A DNA stretch of 64,000 bases, taken from Metridium senile (taxonomy: Eukaryota > Cnidaria > Anthozoa > Actiniaria > Metridiidae). The translations under genes were made by a program, and so were the position numbers. Shown piece by piece: positions 50,817 through 61,079 of this stretch; the first letter of the stretch is position 1, and each line of letters starts with the position of its first letter. The DNA is taken from contig OX459108.1 of the NCBI GenBank assembly GCA_949775045.1, positions 8,125,961 through 8,189,960 of the forward strand, written 5' to 3'. Under the pieces are notes generated by a model. That model was not told the origin of the DNA. It saw only the letters and a list, made by a program, of their open reading frames with translations, and searched no databases.

Positions 50817-53800
50817 TTAATTAGGCCGGGAATAGAGGATTTGCAACTGTAGAGTGCACACTAAAGCCATGAAACAAATAGTTGCATGAATGTTGCTCTG
50901 TTTTGCATGTCTTCGTGCATCACTGTAGTCTTTAGTCTTTTGTTTGCTCTCAGTATCTCTATCTCTTACTTCTGTAAATCTTTCTCTTTGATCTTCATTC
51001 CCAAACTCAGGAATTTTGGTTCTGATCTTCCTTCCAAACATCAGTTCAGCAGGTCTTGCACCAGTCGTTGAATGAGCAGTAGTTCTATAAGCAAGCAAGA
51101 AGGTGTACATTTCTCGTCTCCAGTTTCTCCCTTCAGAGTGGGCTACCTTCAATGCTTTCAGTAGGCTTCGATTTTGTCGTTCAACCTCCCCATTTGCCTG
51201 GGGCCAGTAGGGTGTGGACCTTCGGTGTACCATACCATTTTGTTTCAAGTACTGTTCAAATGTCTCCGACACAAATTGTGGACCATTGTCAGTCCTAATT
51301 GTCACTGGATACCCATATCTTGCAAATACAGGTTCCATAGCCTTGATTATGCTATCAGCTGTAATTGATTTCAAGATCACAACTTCATAGAAACGTGTAA
51401 AATAGTCAACAATAACAAGTAAATACTCCCCTGTTGGCAGAGGTCCTAGTAGATCAGCTGCAACATCTTGCCAGGGTTCAGTTGGTAGTTTAGTAGTCTT
51501 CAAGGGTTCAGGAGGATTTGGTAGACTTACCAACTGGCATCCATGACATGTTTTACACTTAGACTCTACATCTTTGTCTATACCAGGCCACCAGACCTTT
51601 GTTCTAAGACGCTGTTTGGTTTTCACTACACCTTGGTGTCCTTCATGTCCCAGTTCTACAATTCTTTTCCTTAACTTCTTAGGAATAACTAGTCTTGTTC
51701 CTCGTAGTATTAATTGTCCATAAACACAAAGTTCAAGTCTTACCGCCTTGTATGGCGTTGGGCAAATGTCCCATTTGTCAGACATTATACATCTACGAAG
51801 CTCAATAAATTCTTCATCTATTGAAGTTGCTTCTTCGATTTCTTGAACACTGATGGCATGTGGCACCGCATTAACAGCTACAAAGTGAACATATGCTTGG
51901 GCGTCATCATCTACTATTACCTCTTGACCTTTAACTAAATGGGAAAGTGCATCTGCAATGTTTGTAGGTCCTGGAATGTATTTCACAGTGAAACTGTAAG
52001 GTTTTAAGCGTAGCACCCACCTCTCAACTCTTGCAGAGGGCTTCGATGTCTTTGAATAAATATACTCTAAGGGCTTGTGATCGGTTTGTAGCTCAAAGTG
52101 TACTCCATACAAATAAACATGGAATCTTTCACACGCCCACACTATTGCTAAGGCCTCCTTTTCAGTTTGGGAGTAGCGTCGTTCTGTTTGTGTAAGACTT
52201 TTACTGGCATAACAAACAGGTTTTTCAACACCGTCCTTTTCCTCTACAAGTACTGCACCTAACCCTACAGGGCTGGCATCTGTCACAACTTTAATCTTTG
52301 CATTCTTGTCGAAATAAGACAATGTTTCTGAATTCTCTAAATCACTCTTTAGCGTGTCAAAAGCTTCTTGTTGCTTACTTTCCCACTTGAGTGGAACAAC
52401 CTTTCTAGTGAGCTTGCGCAAAGGGTCAGCCTTTGTTGCCAAATTGGGTATGAAGCGTGCAGAGAAATTAACAAGTCCTAGAAAACTTCTTACCTCTGCG
52501 ACATTGCTTGGAGCTCTAAACTGCTTGACTGCTTCAACTCTTGCGGCAGTTGGTCCGATCCCTTTCTCAGTTAGTAAATATCCCATGAATGTCAACTTTG
52601 ACATGGCGAATTGACACTTCTCTTTGTTAAGTGTTAGTCCTCTTTCCCTCAGTCTCTCCAGTGTCTTCAACAACTTGTTATCGTGATCTTCCCTGTCCCT
52701 TCCATGTACCACTATGTCATCAGCTATATTCAAAGCTTCACATCCTGTCAAGACTTGTTGTATTATATGTTGATACATTTCTGGTGCGGAACTGATGCCA
52801 AACATTAGTCGTTTATACTGGAATAATCCTCGATGAGTAACAAACGTGGTTATCTTCCTTGACTCCGGTTCGAGCTCAATCTGGTGAAATCCCCACTTTA
52901 AGTCTAGCTTTGTGAATACTGTGCTTTCGTTCAAATTCTCTAATACCTCGTCAATAGTTGGAATAGGATATCGTTCTCGAATTATACAGTTGTTTGCTTG
53001 TCGCATGTCCACACATAATCGTATATCATTGTCAGGTTTTGGAACTACGACAATCGGGCTAACCCATGGTGTGGGTCCTTGCACTTCCTCGATTATATCC
53101 ATGGCAACTAACTCTTCCAACTTTGTTTCAACTTTCTCTCTCAAGCTAAAAGCTAGTCTTGTATAATTCTGAGCTACTGGCTTTACATCCGGGTCAACAT
53201 GAATCTTGGCTTGATAATTAGTCAGTTTTCCTACTCCCTCGAAGCATTCTGGGAATTGTTGCGTGACATCATCTACTGTAATTGAATTAACGTTGAACTT
53301 CAGAACTCCAAGATCTTGTGACGTTTTACATCCCAGAACAGGTTTTCCATCGCCATCATACACTACAAAGTCTGCATCAGCTTCTATACCATTTACACAT
53401 ATTTGGCATTTGAATTCTCCTAGTGTATCCAGCGTTGTCATAGAACCATAAGCATACAATGATCTTTCTGTTTTCCTTGAGACACACTTTACATTATTCT
53501 TCTTCATATACTCCCAGGTCTTCTTGTCAATTATGTTACATGTAGCACCAGAGTCTATTAACATATCTACTGTTACTCCACCAACTATAGCAGAAACATA
53601 GCAACAACGTTCATCTTTAGCATTACTCACTCCAAAAGCATAGTCATCAACTCGTTCTTCAATTTCATTCACTTTACTTCCACTCTTGTTTCTTCTCCTA
53701 TCTCTAGGCTGATATTCAGAAGGTGATTTGGTTTTACATACCTTTTCGAAATGTGCCACCTTTTTACACTTTCGACATGTAGCATTCTTGGCAGGGCAAC

Positions 53801-54365
53801 ACGTGTCTCGGCTGATATGACCTTCCCTACCGCAACGATAACACTTTGGTTTAAACTTCTTTTCACTTGGTTTAGGCTTACTAGTACCAACAGCATTCAA
53901 TGATTCGGTTTTGAAATCTGTTTCCATTTTCTTGGACTGCAACTCTGCAGTTTCCATTGCTCGGGCTGTATCTTGGACATCTTTTAACGTTAGATTTCCT
54001 CTTGCCAACAACTTCATTCTGAGCCGTGCTTGCACGCACTTATCGATGACTTGGTCTCTTATGTTTTCGTCCACGTTTCCTCCAAAGTCGCAGTTCTTCG
54101 CTTGGACTCTCAATCGAGATACAAATTGGTCGATAGTTTCACATTTTTCTTGTTGCATTTGCCTAAACACATGTCGCTCGTACGGTACATTTGCTTGAGG
54201 AACGAAATATATATCAAGCATCCGCATGGTTTTGTCATACTCTGACTCGCCTTCGACAACAACGGGTTGAGGTAAACCTTCAAAAATATCTTGGACCTTT
54301 TCTCCTGCAACGTGTAAAAGAAGAGCTGTTTTCCGGGCATCGACTGTGATTCCTTTCCCTATCAA
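50817..54365 (-). CDS. Ty3/gypsy Gag-Pol polyprotein, nearly complete, 3' end replaced
   Basis: A single open frame of 1182 codons has gag, two Cys knuckles (CYRCGREGH near residue 177, CRKCKKVAHFEKVC after), protease DMLIDSGATCNIID near 268, RT with FTKLDLKWGFHQIEL and active site NIADDIVVHG near 547, and RNase H VVTDASPVGLGAVL near 695. The integrase has the zinc site HEGHQG...CKTCHGC near 908 and catalytic blocks AADLLGPLP and RTDNGPQFV, then HRRSTPYWPQANGEVERQNR. After RRHAKQSNI the frame departs from the family and no 3' LTR is seen, so the copy is truncated there. Similarity upstream of the ATG (SPRWKRWKRSFEYYL) suggests the real start is slightly further 5'. Confidence 0.92.
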   Translation of the reverse strand: MIGKGITVDARKTALLLHVAGEKVQDIFEGLPQPVVVEGESEYDKTMRMLDIYFVPQANVPYERHVFRQMQQEKCETIDQFVSRLRVQAKNCDFGGNVDENIRDQVIDKCVQARLRMKLLARGNLTLKDVQDTARAMETAELQSKKMETDFKTESLNAVGTSKPKPSEKKFKPKCYRCGREGHISRDTCCPAKNATCRKCKKVAHFEKVCKTKSPSEYQPRDRRRNKSGSKVNEIEERVDDYAFGVSNAKDERCCYVSAIVGGVTVDMLIDSGATCNIIDKKTWEYMKKNNVKCVSRKTERSLYAYGSMTTLDTLGEFKCQICVNGIEADADFVVYDGDGKPVLGCKTSQDLGVLKFNVNSITVDDVTQQFPECFEGVGKLTNYQAKIHVDPDVKPVAQNYTRLAFSLREKVETKLEELVAMDIIEEVQGPTPWVSPIVVVPKPDNDIRLCVDMRQANNCIIRERYPIPTIDEVLENLNESTVFTKLDLKWGFHQIELEPESRKITTFVTHRGLFQYKRLMFGISSAPEMYQHIIQQVLTGCEALNIADDIVVHGRDREDHDNKLLKTLERLRERGLTLNKEKCQFAMSKLTFMGYLLTEKGIGPTAARVEAVKQFRAPSNVAEVRSFLGLVNFSARFIPNLATKADPLRKLTRKVVPLKWESKQQEAFDTLKSDLENSETLSYFDKNAKIKVVTDASPVGLGAVLVEEKDGVEKPVCYASKSLTQTERRYSQTEKEALAIVWACERFHVYLYGVHFELQTDHKPLEYIYSKTSKPSARVERWVLRLKPYSFTVKYIPGPTNIADALSHLVKGQEVIVDDDAQAYVHFVAVNAVPHAISVQEIEEATSIDEEFIELRRCIMSDKWDICPTPYKAVRLELCVYGQLILRGTRLVIPKKLRKRIVELGHEGHQGVVKTKQRLRTKVWWPGIDKDVESKCKTCHGCQLVSLPNPPEPLKTTKLPTEPWQDVAADLLGPLPTGEYLLVIVDYFTRFYEVVILKSITADSIIKAMEPVFARYGYPVTIRTDNGPQFVSETFEQYLKQNGMVHRRSTPYWPQANGEVERQNRSLLKALKVAHSEGRNWRREMYTFLLAYRTTAHSTTGARPAELMFGRKIRTKIPEFGNEDQRERFTEVRDRDTESKQKTKDYSDARRHAKQSNIHATICFMALVCTLQLQILYSRPN

Positions 54366-54487
54366 ATAATATTCAAACGATCGCTTCCATCTTTTCCATC
54401 GCGGCGAAACACGTTTTTATTGCCATCACAATTTCGAATTAAATCAATAAACAAATTAAATATATACTCCTTTGATGTTCTTGAACA

Positions 54488-54502
54488 TCCTCGTCGCCAG
54501 AT
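54488..54502 (-). other. Gypsy primer-binding site candidate
   Basis: The minus strand has TCTGGCGACGAGGAT immediately after a sequence ending ATACAACA, which would be the LTR 3' end. This is a recurrent primer-site sequence in invertebrate gypsy elements. Confidence 0.5.
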
Positions 54503-54706
54503 GTTGTATATTTCCAACCGGATTGATACAGATTACAATACTACTACAATACTACTGTGGTATGCTAACCAACAGCACTGACACAGGGAACCCACGAATA
54601 GCACAGGGTTCCCATACACTACAAACTGTTTCTATTGTCAATAGAAAACAAAAGCTTTCATTTAGTGGTTTAATATAATAATATAAGAAGAACTGTCAAT
54701 ATGTAG
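54503..54706 (-). repeat. Probable gypsy 5' LTR, outer border uncertain
   Basis: Starts TGTTGTATATTTCCAACC on plus at 54,503. The far end could not be placed; it must lie before or within the 3' part of the alpha-kinase pseudogene at about 54,708. Internal repeats (ACAATACTACT) occur. Confidence 0.4.
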
Positions 54707-54707
54707 C

Positions 54708-55962
54708 CTATGAAAAGTGAACTTCTTCAAGGTTAAAGAGTTTGCAATATTTATTACAGTTGTGGTGTCCAAAGAATGATTTAATAGCTGCAGTGAATAG
54801 ATTACCTGTGCAAAAATAAATTGAACTGTCAGTAGGGTATATCTGTGTTGCTGTCGCAATTTCAGGATCACATAAGGTATAACCAACTCCCTGAATGTCG
54901 GTTACCATGAGCTGCTGGCTGGATTTTTCGTAAGTGTAATGCACAAACGCCTCTGCCTTAAGACTGTGTTCTGTTGTTTGTGTAACACAGACATCACCAG
55001 TGTTGTTTATCCACTTGGTGAAAGTGCCAGGAATAAATTTTTCCACGGTCACAAACTCACTCCCTAAACAAGAAAAATAGACTTTATGGTACTTGAATGT
55101 CTCTCCAAATCCACTGATTGGTGCTTCAAATGCCATACTTTCTGCCAAGTTCCTTGCTAGTGCATTCAGCTGCACTGACTTCCTTGTATGGAACTCGATG
55201 GATTCAAATAAGTGTGAGATTCCCTCTTTTTCCTTCTGCTTGTATTTTTTTAATACATATTCCCCTTTTGGAAGCCCGGAAAGTTCCTTTGCCTTGTATG
55301 CTAGCCTGAACGTCCCCTCCGCGAATGGTTTTTTCTTAACCGATATAGTGACTTCCATGGGTTCCACCCAGTGCATATCGTTGATAGAGAACTCTTACAC
55401 TCTCAGATTCACGATGTCCGTTTCTGGAACAATGAGTTTCCCTAGCTTCAGCATTTGGCTGATCGAGACAGATCTCGGAACAGCAGTTGAAGTAACAGCA
55501 GAGGTGGACATTGCTGGAATTATGTTACTCTTCTTGGGACTCTCCCGGTTAGGTTCACTTTTATGGCTTCGAAGATCTATTGTTGGTTTTGCTGATTCAA
55601 AGTTTTCGATGAAGCGCACGTGGATCATCTTCCAATTTTTTATCTGGCTTACGTCTGTATATGATGGCCCTCTCTCTCCTGCAAGCACATCGCAGTCTAA
55701 CATTGTCCCAAAATGTTTTTTGCACGCATCTTTGATGTTTTCCAATGTGGTGTTCTTTGTCAAAGGGAACCAGTGTCAAAGGTCCCATTCTGGAATACTT
55801 TTTTGATTTGCCTTCGACTTCCGATGACAGTCGCTGTACTGTTATAGACCCATCTAGAATGCCTGATGCGTCAGCTTTTCGTTCCTTCTTCCCACCTCGC
55901 TTGTCTAATATTTGGGCTTTGTAATCATGCCAATTAGCTTTGCCTATTACTGACATTATCAA
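54708..55962 (-). pseudogene. Intronless alpha-kinase (MHCK/EF2K type) pseudogene
   Basis: The C-terminal frame (55,376-54,708) is an alpha-kinase domain: KPFAEGTFRLAYKAKEL with a catalytic-type Lys in YVLKKYK, then QQLMVTDIQGVGYTLCDPEI and the zinc-binding tail GHHNCNKYCKLFNL. Upstream, in the same frame but before a TAA (55,395), is a linker with MIHVRFIENFESAKPTIDLR. A one-base shift near 55,765 (TTT for TT) connects it to the N-terminal frame starting at 55,962. One frameshift plus one stop in an uninterrupted coding stretch suggests a retrocopy or dead single-exon gene. Confidence 0.8.
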
Positions 55963-56123
55963 TACAATATACTAGTAAGCACTCTAAACACTACGCGTCA
56001 GCTCAAGAACATGCGACAGGCGACTCACACGCTGTACACAAAAGGCATGAAAAGCATTGTGGTCTAGCACAGGCAACCCATACCATCGGCTCCCTGTGTT
56101 TTACCCGAAAAGCATTGTGGTCT
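55963..56123. other. Intergenic segment with a duplicated 18-mer
   Basis: GAAAAGCATTGTGGTCTA occurs at about 56,049 and 56,108. It may be a shared divergent promoter between the kinase copy (minus) and the next gene (plus). Confidence 0.5.
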
Positions 56124-56622
56124 ATGGCGTCGCTGGGCCGGCAATGGTTTAAAAAAATAAAATTTATAGAATATGAGTTTGAAGACAAAGCTGCTGAAAG
56201 AGAAATAACGCCGGAGAGAAGTGAAGCTTTTGCTAGCGCTAGCGCTTGCAATGGACCGTACAGCAAGGAACCTTTGGCAAGTGCTGAGTGGGTAGCCAAG
56301 TACAAGAAAGAAAAACTTGAAGGAGAACAAAGAGAACGTGCACTGCAAAAACGACTGAGAAGGATCAAAGACGTGGATAAATGGTTAGTGTTCGTCCTAA
56401 ACTTCAATTAGTTGAAGCTTATATTTGTGTTGTTACGTTTTAATTTTCCGATTAAGCTTTCCTTATTTAAATTAATCTTTGTCTTTGTAGGTGCTTATGT
56501 GGAAAATGCGATGTAATTTTACTTCAAAATGTATACGAATGCCGTTGCTGTGCTGAGATAGACGATTGTTTTAACGAAGTGTCTAGATGTACGCCAGGCG
56601 TACAGAGTGTCTTCAAAGACTT
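56124..56622 (+). CDS. P2X7-C-terminal-like cysteine-rich protein, two exons, 3' end cut
   Basis: Exon 1 (56,124-56,393) starts MASLGRQWFKKIKF and holds a basic coiled coil (KYKKEKLEGEQRERALQKRL). Donor GTTAGTGT; acceptor TTTGTCTTTGTAG at 56,490; exon 2 opens in phase with WCLCGKCDVI and YECRCCAEIDDCFNEV. The WCxCGxC...CxCC pattern recalls the zinc-cysteine tail of P2X7 receptors, a module widespread in cnidarian proteins without the channel part. The frame then runs into a dispersed repeat at about 56,623, so the rest of the domain is missing here. Confidence 0.6.
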
Positions 56623-56815
56623 ATTATTTAAAATTATTTTAAAAAAAATCCTGTTTAGGACTAAATCTACTCAAATCAAATCCACAAAACTTTGTTTAGA
56701 ATTTCAAAGGCCTTCTGTTGAGGGTTTTAGGTCGAAAATTCCGAGCTTTTCCGGCGCTCTATATACTAGTGATTTGACGTGACACTTAGTAAATGTTTGC
56801 CGATTTAACAGTTGA
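56623..56815. repeat. Dispersed repeat, inverted relative to copies at 62,647-63,050
   Basis: Shares TTCTGTTGAGGGTTTTAGGT, CCGAGCTTTTCCGGCGCTCT and TTTGCCGATTTAACAGTTGA with the later copies in reverse orientation. It truncates the P2X7-tail-like exon. Confidence 0.8.
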
Positions 56816-58161
56816 CGTACAGGTTGTAGTCGTTGCAATGTTTGTGTCAACACGCGATTTGAATTCAAGATCATCTCCTCGCTTGTTTGTAACATGGTTT
56901 ATCAGTTTAGACAGGTCTATCTGCTTGCGAACATATTCAAATGCATAGGGAGTCAAATAGTTGGAAAATTGCATAAGATCAGGTTCAAGTTCTTGTACAG
57001 GTTTTCGCGCCAAAGACATTAAGTAATGGTGATTTCTCTCGCTTCTTAATGAAAAATTGGAGAAGACTGGCATATTTTGAGCACACACTTTTAATCTTAG
57101 AAAATGTCGACTCAATGCGATTATTTGTTGTTTAGCCGAGGTTAAAAGTCTCGTCTTTAAAGCAAGACACCCACTGCTCCTTGATTGGTGTCCAATTCTC
57201 TTTCACGTAATCGATAACGCTATTAAGACGTGTGTCATTCAGAATCTTGAGATGTCTTTCGTAGTCCTGGGGACTCTTTGAATATGCCAACTTAGTTAGT
57301 ATTTCCAGGCAACGCAATCGTTCTGAAGCTGTTATTCCGAGTTTCTCACAGGTTATCTCTCTTCTCATGGACCTTAAAGTATGGTACAAACAGATGTTAA
57401 GTGATGCCTTAAGTGATGTTAAGTGAAGTATTTGCTAAAAGCCTCTCTCTCAGTGAAGTCTTTGTCAGCCATTATCACTTTTGTTCTTGGCCAAGAAGAG
57501 TTGAGTTTTTGAAATGTGGAAACAGAAGCTTCAATCACAGGTTTCGTTTCTTCTGCCAAAATGAACATGGCCACAACTTCGCTTAGACCATCGCCGTCAA
57601 CAACTAGTAAAAGATACAATGGCATTCTCAACTCCAGCAGTTTGTACGTTGCGTCAACGAGTACAAGTTCTGGTAATTTTTCGTAGATTTCGTACATATA
57701 TTGGTCTTGGTAGAACAAGCCCTTAAAGTTTTGCTCATCATCAACTAACACCTCGGTCTTTGATCCCTCCTTCCGTCTGAGATAGTCGATGACATGTTGT
57801 AAGTCATTCCGGTTGTTGTCTTTTTTCACTTGTTGCTGCATGTTGGATAAATCTTTGAGAGTAATGTTTATACCAGTTGTTTGTTGGATTTTTTGTTTTT
57901 TTTAAAGCTTTTTGTTGGCTTTCAGCTTTATACTGTCTTCTAGTTCAGCTTTGATTTCTTTGGAAACTTGCCTTGTCGTGGGAGGTGTTCATAAAGAGTT
58001 CTCGATAAAGAATGATTATGTTCTTCTTTGACACGTATCACCTTCAACGATTGTCCATCTTCAGATAAACAAATGTATATTTGAAAAGGGCACTCTTGGC
58101 AGAACGACTTCGTGTTTCTCTTGCGATCTTTTAATTGCTTCTTTTTATTATAATTTCGCAA
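56816..58161 (-). pseudogene. ZSWIM/MULE-like transposase core, frameshifted
   Basis: From 58,161: a FAR1/ZSWIM-type N-terminal segment (KSFCQECPFQIYICLSEDGQ, VIRVKEEHNHSLSRTLYEHL). Then in another frame comes the RNase H-like core (KLPELVLVDATYKLLELRMP, FILAEETKPVIEAS, WPRTKVIMADKDFTEREAF), and in further frames FKDETFNLG and NRIESTFSKIKSVCSKYAS. Frames change near 57,950, 57,900, 57,415 and 57,130, several in A or T runs. Asp residues in LVDATYK and IMADKD fit a DDE-type catalytic core. Probably inactive as read. Confidence 0.65.
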
Positions 58162-59126
58162 AAGTTTTTCTTTTCGTAGTTCCCTTTTGCTTGATGCAGG
58201 TCATCATGTGAGTTGAATAGCTGCCCCACATAAAATGTAGAGTTGTTGTCCTTGTGTAGACGCTCTGATTTTGTATGGCCATCTCTATCATTGTCACCGT
58301 TTTCACCTGCTTCTTCATCTTTGATTTGAGAGTCTACATTCGTGTGTACTTGCGGTTTATCATTCTCTTCATCGTCATCAATGACGTCTGGCATTTCAAT
58401 ATCGCGATCTCCACCATCTCCCTTTGGGTCTTGTGGTACTTCATTTACTTGTTCTTCATCAATGTCTCCTGGCACTTCAATATCAGAGTCCACATTCGTG
58501 TGTACTTGTGGTTTATGACTATCTTCATCGTCATCAATGACGTCTGGCATTTCAATGTCGCAATCTCTACCATCTCCCTTTGGGTCTTGTGGTACTTCAT
58601 TTACTTGTTCTTTATCAATGTCTCCTGGCACTTCAATATCAGAGTCCACATTCGTGTGTACTTGTGGTTTATGACTATCTTCATCGTCGTCAATGACGTC
58701 TGGCATTTCAATGTCGCGATCTCCACCATCTCCCTTTGGGTCTTGTGGTACTTCATTTACTTGTTCTTCATCAATGTCTCCTGGCACTTCAATATCAGAG
58801 TCCACATTCGTGTGTACTTGTTGTTTATGACTATCTTCATCGTCACCAATGTCTTTGTCTTTTGGCATTTCAATGTCGCGATCACCGCCAGTTTCTATTT
58901 GTTGATTTGTGTCCTCATCGATGACTGCTGTTACTCCAATGTCTCCGTCTGCAAGTTCTGCTTCTTTAAATTCGACTTGGTATTCAGATGTGTTATTCAT
59001 CGTTTTTCTGTTTTTAGTGATACAACCAGGCTCAATTAGTGCATCTTCTATAGTCAGGTCATCAGTTGCGGGAGTGATTTTCGGTTCTTCCGCCTCATTA
59101 TTTTCTGGTTCTGAATTAGCGAGCAC
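58131..59126 (-). CDS. N-terminal acidic repeat region of the ZSWIM/MULE-like gene (331 aa)
   Basis: The open frame starts MLANSEPENNEAEEPKITPA. It contains about 3.5 copies of a 52-residue acidic repeat (GDRDIEMPDVIDDDEDSHKP, QVHTNVDSDIEVPGDIDEEQ, VNEVPQDPKGDG) and ends STFYVGQLFNSHDDLHQAKG, the beginning of the FAR1/ZSWIM-like DNA-binding segment that continues in the next frame. The plus-strand frame across the same DNA is a mirror of the repeat and not a gene. Confidence 0.65.
   Translation of the reverse strand: MLANSEPENNEAEEPKITPATDDLTIEDALIEPGCITKNRKTMNNTSEYQVEFKEAELADGDIGVTAVIDEDTNQQIETGGDRDIEMPKDKDIGDDEDSHKQQVHTNVDSDIEVPGDIDEEQVNEVPQDPKGDGGDRDIEMPDVIDDDEDSHKPQVHTNVDSDIEVPGDIDKEQVNEVPQDPKGDGRDCDIEMPDVIDDDEDSHKPQVHTNVDSDIEVPGDIDEEQVNEVPQDPKGDGGDRDIEMPDVIDDDEENDKPQVHTNVDSQIKDEEAGENGDNDRDGHTKSERLHKDNNSTFYVGQLFNSHDDLHQAKGNYEKKNFCEIIIKRSN
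58380..58880. repeat. 156-bp coding minisatellite, about 3.5 copies
   Basis: Units starting TTTATGACTATCTTCATCGT (or close) recur every 156 bp with few differences. The period is a multiple of three so copy changes keep frame. Confidence 0.9.
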
Positions 59127-59640
59127 TGTTTCCTTGTTGTTTGACTTTTGTCTGCCTCTTTTCCGTGTACCATGACTTGTAGGGTTGCTGCTTGCTTCAT
59201 TGGTAAATACCTTTCTGCGTCCTCGTTACTTTCTACTGACTGTATGCCACTGATGTACATCTTCAATACCTTGGCGAAGGGGGCTTCCAGCTGTTTTACC
59301 ATCACTGTCATCATCATCTGCAATGATAACTACATCAGAAACCTTTCTTGTACGTTTTCCACGAACTATGGTGGGTGGACCAGCTACTTCTTCTGAAGCG
59401 ATTCCCATGACTGACAAATCAATAGAATTTGTCAAAAGCCATGATATTACACTATGTCTCAAAAAGTCGGAATGGCTTGATGGAGACGTTAGCCATTGTA
59501 GATCTGACGGAAGGGTGCCTTTCCGATTTAAGAATGTATGTAGCCACAATGTAGGCGCTTTCGCAGCGATTCCTCCCATGATAGCAACCGCAACTCCACA
59601 AATATTGCCACACGTCTGGAGAAGCACATTTGACAGGCAT
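59127..59640 (-). pseudogene. Upstream part of the same gene, several frames, unrecognised
   Basis: The frame 59,627-59,226 reads FLRHSVISWLLTNSIDLSVM, GPPTIVRGKRTRKVSDVVII and ADDDDSDGKTAGSP, then stops. The next frame carries THGTRKRGRQ-like basic residues and leads into MLANSEPENN. Basic and acidic clusters suggest a nuclear protein. The true start is unknown. Confidence 0.4.
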
Positions 59641-59659
59641 ATTTTAGAGCACTTATAAG

Positions 59660-60640
59660 GAACATTCGTGTCGTGGACATGAGCCTGTGTTATTCCTCTG
59701 GAGGGTTTGGCTGTGATGGTAGTGGATTAAGTTTTTGATATAATATGGTCTACACTCTACGGGTTTCAATCACTCTATAGCTACAATCATGTGCAAAATA
59801 CATTCGCTGTTTTTTACATGTAAAAGTTTAGTATAAAATTTTCACGTTTCCCCCTCTCCCCCGTTTCAATGTTGAATTGTGGGAATGTGAAATGGTAGAC
59901 CAATCAACTTTGCTTAGGGGGGAGGGGGTTTGTACTTCAAAGGGATAGATTTTGCATATATTTTCAAACGCAAACAAAAACGCTCATAAAAAGTGGCAAC
60001 AATTTTGCACATGATTGTAGATGATGTCCTATCAAAGAAAAACACGAACAGGAAGTGACGTCCTTTGCACTCACAAACTTTAATTTTCTACAGACAATAT
60101 AATGCTTATGTAGCTTTATAACGAAAATGAAACTTAAAATATACCTGTTCCAAGAAAGGTTAGAACAGAAGACAATGACAAAAATTCGACTTCAGACTGT
60201 ACTAGTTAGCCAGCATAAAATGTTTTAAAAGGAAATGTTCTTATGCTTAGAACTAGCTACTTCACATTGCTTTATTCTTTCGTCGCGTATTTGTTAAAGT
60301 TCTAATATGTTTTATTCCCCAAAATGACGATAGTAAAAATAAACAATTACGTTACAGTAAGTGGATATAATTTCAGTAAAGTATAACGAACCTTTTTGAT
60401 ACAGTTCAACACATTAAAGAACGGAATTAAAAATAATATATATAAAATACCACATATGGCTATATCGGTTATTAATTACATTGAGTTGTATTAAATTATT
60501 ACATGTTAGAGCCGGATATCATTTTTACTCACTCGTTTTTTGTATCATATCGCGAACGAGCGTTTTTTATAGTATATATAATTTTATTGTCATGATTTTT
60601 TTATGATTTAGTTCGGTGCCAGATTCCGAATTTTCTTTTA
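59660..60640. other. Non-coding interval
   Basis: No exon or element recognised; the AT content rises after 60,400. Confidence 0.4.
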
Positions 60641-60775
60641 TCTGCCCTGGGTTCATTTGCGGGCCGGCTAGTGGGTTCATTTGCGGGCCGGCTAGTGGGT
60701 TCATTTGCGGGCCTGGGATGATTTGCGCGCCGGATTTGGGTTCATTTGCGGCCCTGGGTTCATTTGCGGGCCTGT
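60641..60775. repeat. GC-rich 24-bp tandem repeat, about five units
   Basis: Unit TGGGTTCATTTGCGGGCCGG plus CTAG; later units diverge (GATGATTTGCGCGCC, GTTCATTTGCGGCCC). It is a GC island in AT-rich surroundings. Confidence 0.85.
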
Positions 60776-60830
60776 ACAGTACCAACACAAATCTCTAAAT
60801 TATATATTTTACAACAGATATATCGATTAC

Positions 60831-61073
60831 AGTGCCATTACTGAAACCAGGGCCACCCAAACAAATATCAAAATAAATAGTTTTTGAAATCAAACAAAAA
60901 ACTTCAGGCTAAGATGTTTCTTATTCAATCTTAATCTATTCCGTTTACAAATAATGAAAATTATTAGCACTTTAAGCAAAAAAGTCATACATTTGTAGAG
61001 ATTCTATTGTTCATATTCTCGATCGTGATTGAATAATCATGTTTTGGTGGCCCTGGTTTTAGTAGTTGCACTG
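60831..61073. mobile_element. Tc1/mariner-type MITE
   Basis: The terminal inverted repeat CAGTGCCATTACTGAAACCA plus GGGCCACC at the left is matched by GGTGGCCCTGGTTTTAGTAG plus TTGCACTG at the right. TA dinucleotides flank both ends. The interior is non-coding, about 243 bp in total. Confidence 0.75.
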
Positions 61074-61079
61074 TAAAAG

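Noticed and set aside
50886..51071. Signal-peptide-like small protein
   Set aside because: Reverse-strand reading of the gypsy C-terminal region; hydrophobicity arises from codon complement.
52354..54245. Several plus-strand frames of 60-95 codons over the gypsy polyprotein
   Set aside because: Shadows of the conserved minus-strand polyprotein with no motifs of their own.
55093..55806. 237-codon plus-strand open frame opposite the kinase copy
   Set aside because: The minus strand encodes clear alpha-kinase motifs; the plus frame shows no recognisable domain.
58275..59039. 254-codon plus-strand open frame with repeated hydrophobic peptides
   Set aside because: It is the reverse reading of the acidic repeat region; the minus-strand frame has the conserved FAR1/ZSWIM-like continuation, so the plus frame is a mirror artefact.
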